Below are positions 61,943 to 64,000 of a stretch of DNA of 64,000 nucleotides, in pieces. A program made the position numbers and the translations under genes. The DNA is from Dyadobacter sp. 3J3 (GTDB lineage Bacteria > Bacteroidota > Bacteroidia > Cytophagales > Spirosomataceae), in the NCBI RefSeq assembly GCF_009801115.1, contig NZ_VTOL01000003.1:532666-596665 (forward strand), given 5' to 3'. The stretch's first letter is position 1. Each line of letters opens with the position of its first letter. The notes under the pieces are model-generated. The model was not told where the DNA came from. It saw only the letters and a program-made list of their open reading frames with translations, and did no database searches.

Positions 61943-63783
61943 AAGATACCTTAAAATTAAAAAAACAATCAATTCCTGATGCGTTGAGGACATTTTACTA
62001 TATATTTTCCCTCGTTTTTATTGGTTTCCTAAGCTCGGTTTCTTCGAAAGTCCAGGCGCAGGAATTGTTGGAAAAGCGCATTTCCATCCGCGTAACGAAT
62101 CAGTCTCTAGATAATGTTCTAAGACAAATAGAAAATCTTGGCGGATTTAGTTTTTCCTATAATCCGGATATTGTTGAGATCAAAACCCGAGTTTCTCTTA
62201 ATGTCGTAAATCAAAGTGTAAGGGAAATCCTGAATGAATTATTCAAAGGAAAAGTGATTTTCCGCGAGCGCCACAAGTATATTATTTTGCTTCGAAATAC
62301 AAAAAAAGAAGAAGAAACGCCACTGAATTTTAATTTAAACGGTTATATCATCAACAAAAAAACAGGTGAGAAACTAGCGAATGCCAGTATTTACGAACCT
62401 GTAACACTGGCCTCCACTATCAGCAACCAATACGGATACTACCGGATACGTTTGCCAACAACGCCTTCCTCTGTACGCCTGGAAATCCGGAAAGATCAAT
62501 TTATAGGAAAATCGGTGATTATATCAAACCGAAGAAATACCTATTTGCCAATTCAACTAAACCCGGACACACTTAAAGCGCTTTCATTACGCCGGTTAAA
62601 TATCATTACCAAATCCGATTCACTAAACAGTCGAAAAATAGAAATTCCTCAATTTGAATATATCTCAACTACTTATGTATCGCCCGATACGATTATAGAA
62701 ACGGATTCTCTTCCTTTACAAAATAAATTACGGGTTACTTACCAGCGTGTCCGAAAGGACTTCAGCGGTGCTTTTGCTTCTGCCAAACAAGCCATTAATA
62801 CCAAAAATATCACGGATACTTTATACCGGCCGGTTCAGTCATCCATTTTACCTTTTATAAGCACCAACCGGGAGCTTAGCGGAAACGTTGTAAATGATTT
62901 TTCATTCAACGTTTTTGCCGGTTATTCACTAGGTACGAATAAACTGGAAATCGGGGGATTGTTTAATGCAGACCGCGGACATGTAAAAGGTATTCAGCTT
63001 GCGGGAATCGCTAATTTTGTTGGTAATAATGTTACAGGCTACCAGTATGCCTCAGCCCTTAATGTTGTCATGGGGAATCTTAAAGGCGTGCAACATTCTA
63101 CATTATTAAATTTCACCGGAGGTAATGTAAAAGGTCTCCAATGGGCAGGTGTAGGCAATGTAATGCTAGGGGAATTACGCGGATGGCAGGTTGCAGGAGC
63201 ATATAATTATGCAAAAACAGTAAAAAGCGGGCACCAGTTTGGTGCCATAAATTATGCCGATTCTTCCGCGACAGCCTCCATTGGTTTTTTCAACTACATC
63301 AGGAAAAATGGTTATAGGAGATATGAAGTTTCCACAGACGAATTTAATTACTTCAATACTACTTTTAAAACGGGGATGACTTCTTTTTATAATATTTTCA
63401 CCTTAGGTTTTAATTGGAAAATAGACAACAAACCATTCGGAAGTATCGGTTATGGATTTGGAACAGGTATCAATCTGGGACGCGGCTGGATGTTCAATGC
63501 CGACATTACAGCCAATGCTGTTGCCATTGACAAGGCAAATTTAAAAAGTCACAATGCTGCCGGTTTGTTTCGTCTGACCACTGGCATTGAAAGAAAAACA
63601 GGGAAACGCTTTTCCGTTGCCTTTGGACCTTCATTAAATTTATTGACAGGAAATGAACTGGGAACTTCGTATGATACCCGGAAACTTTTGTCAACGTTCT
63701 GGCTTGGAGGAAAACCGGATCATACCAAAAAAAATTATGGTTGGATTGGTTTCCAGGTGGCTGTAAGGTTTCGGGATAAGTAA
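61915..63783 (+). CDS. STN-domain protein with regulatory-like domain and surface repeats
   Basis: 622 aa from a TTG inside the FecR gene; a start a few codons later is possible. A hydrophobic signal segment at ~22-48 ends near VQAQ. The STN (secretin/TonB short N-terminal) domain follows (VTNQSLDNVLRQIENLGGFS, LNVVNQSVREILNELFKG), then a CarboxypepD_reg-like domain (NKKTGEKLANASIYE). The C-terminal half holds five or so ~20-residue repeats such as LKGVQHSTLLNFTGG, VKGLQWAGVGNVMLG and LRGWQVAGAYN, then a barrel-like end. It takes the place of the TonB receptor normally next to FecR. Confidence 0.85.
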   Translation: MAGRKRLPVKDTLKLKKQSIPDALRTFYYIFSLVFIGFLSSVSSKVQAQELLEKRISIRVTNQSLDNVLRQIENLGGFSFSYNPDIVEIKTRVSLNVVNQSVREILNELFKGKVIFRERHKYIILLRNTKKEEETPLNFNLNGYIINKKTGEKLANASIYEPVTLASTISNQYGYYRIRLPTTPSSVRLEIRKDQFIGKSVIISNRRNTYLPIQLNPDTLKALSLRRLNIITKSDSLNSRKIEIPQFEYISTTYVSPDTIIETDSLPLQNKLRVTYQRVRKDFSGAFASAKQAINTKNITDTLYRPVQSSILPFISTNRELSGNVVNDFSFNVFAGYSLGTNKLEIGGLFNADRGHVKGIQLAGIANFVGNNVTGYQYASALNVVMGNLKGVQHSTLLNFTGGNVKGLQWAGVGNVMLGELRGWQVAGAYNYAKTVKSGHQFGAINYADSSATASIGFFNYIRKNGYRRYEVSTDEFNYFNTTFKTGMTSFYNIFTLGFNWKIDNKPFGSIGYGFGTGINLGRGWMFNADITANAVAIDKANLKSHNAAGLFRLTTGIERKTGKRFSVAFGPSLNLLTGNELGTSYDTRKLLSTFWLGGKPDHTKKNYGWIGFQVAVRFRDK

Positions 63784-63889
63784 GGTTTTTAAGGTTTCAC
63801 GCTAAGCAAAAAAGATTAAAAGAAAAAACGCAAAGAATATAAGTTTCTGCGTCCTTTCTTTTAATCTTAAAGTCTACTATATAACTTCT

Positions 63890-64000
63890 TCATGCTGCCT
63901 CAGCCATAAGCCTTTTTAGTGCCCTTTCTAAATTTGCAATTTTAGCCAATCTGTATTTTTCTCTGTATTCGTCTTGGTCGAAAGGAATAAAAGGCTGCTT
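63890..64000 (-). CDS. C-terminal end of an unidentified protein, cut by the window edge
   Basis: The minus strand is open from the right edge to TGA at 63890-63892. It ends in about 36 residues that include KQPFIPFDQDEYREKYRL, then a helical NLERALKRLMAEAA. Codon use and the charged helix look coding. The family cannot be recognised from this length. Confidence 0.5.
   Translation of the reverse strand, partial: KQPFIPFDQDEYREKYRLAKIANLERALKRLMAEAA

Noticed and set aside
1..64000. CRISPR arrays, rRNA genes, prophage
   Set aside because: I saw no regularly spaced repeats, no rRNA sequence and no phage structural genes anywhere in the window.

Overview
This window looks like chromosome of a Bacteroidota bacterium of the order Cytophagales, and Dyadobacter or a close relative is my best guess. 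The evidence is TonB receptor and FecR/ECF sigma-factor architecture, PorT-like outer-membrane barrels, TAnnTTTG-type -7 promoter elements, no clear Shine-Dalgarno sequences, and AT-rich coding DNA. The genus is an inference from protein style; no marker gene such as 16S rRNA is present. Most of the window is ordinary core chromosome, with accessory patches at about 11.0-16.4 kb, 44.8-47.8 kb and in two repeat clusters.

Layout. 0-6 kb: a left-truncated MalT-type LuxR regulator, a small conserved protein, a TonB-dependent receptor and an outer-membrane barrel. 6.2-10.7 kb: an AraC regulator divergent from a small membrane protein, a thioredoxin-reductase-like flavoprotein and a short-chain dehydrogenase, followed by a secreted esterase with TPR repeats. 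11-16.4 kb: a Fic-domain remnant, a Crp/Fnr regulator with two RidA-family genes, a TPR/DUF2971-like protein, and an IS4-family insertion sequence with intact ends and a 9-bp target duplication but a broken transposase. 16.5-33.5 kb: tRNA-Glu, M14 carboxypeptidase, aroQ, xerD, sixA-like, sppA, BrkB/YihY, DyP peroxidase, NupC-type transporter, an NTF2-like protein, metH and an Lrp/AsnC regulator. 33.6-37.9 kb: a PepSY-like lipoprotein, an ECF sigma factor overlapping a membrane-anchored beta-barrel protein, and a Ppx/GppA phosphatase.

37.9-41.7 kb holds the most interesting locus. It is a four-gene minus-strand cassette: NodU/CmcH-type carbamoyltransferase, SGNH hydrolase, a 49-aa DUF5989-type membrane peptide and an SxtJ-type membrane protein. 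As I recall the family literature, this gene set corresponds to sxtI, sxtL, sxtK and sxtJ of the cyanobacterial saxitoxin clusters, here without any toxin-core gene. It is probably a general O-carbamoylation module of the cell envelope.

42-47.8 kb: a thioesterase, and metE behind a cobalamin riboswitch (metH is also present, so B12 availability should select the methionine synthase). A lipoprotein gene follows, flanked by ~180-bp direct repeats that duplicate the metE promoter and the 5' edge of the riboswitch. Next is a VapBC-like toxin-antitoxin pair whose toxin carries a 4-bp deletion frameshift. 48-56 kb: fumC, a GH95 alpha-L-fucosidase, a MITE/REP-like nested inverted repeat, a HEAT-like protein, a 2-hydroxyacid dehydrogenase, galK and a lipidated galactose mutarotase. 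56-64 kb: a second repeat cluster, a TrpF-like pseudoenzyme, a PspC/LiaI/LiaF-like envelope-stress operon, a VanX-like dipeptidase, an ECF sigma-FecR-STN-domain surface-repeat operon, and the C-terminal end of a minus-strand gene at the right edge.
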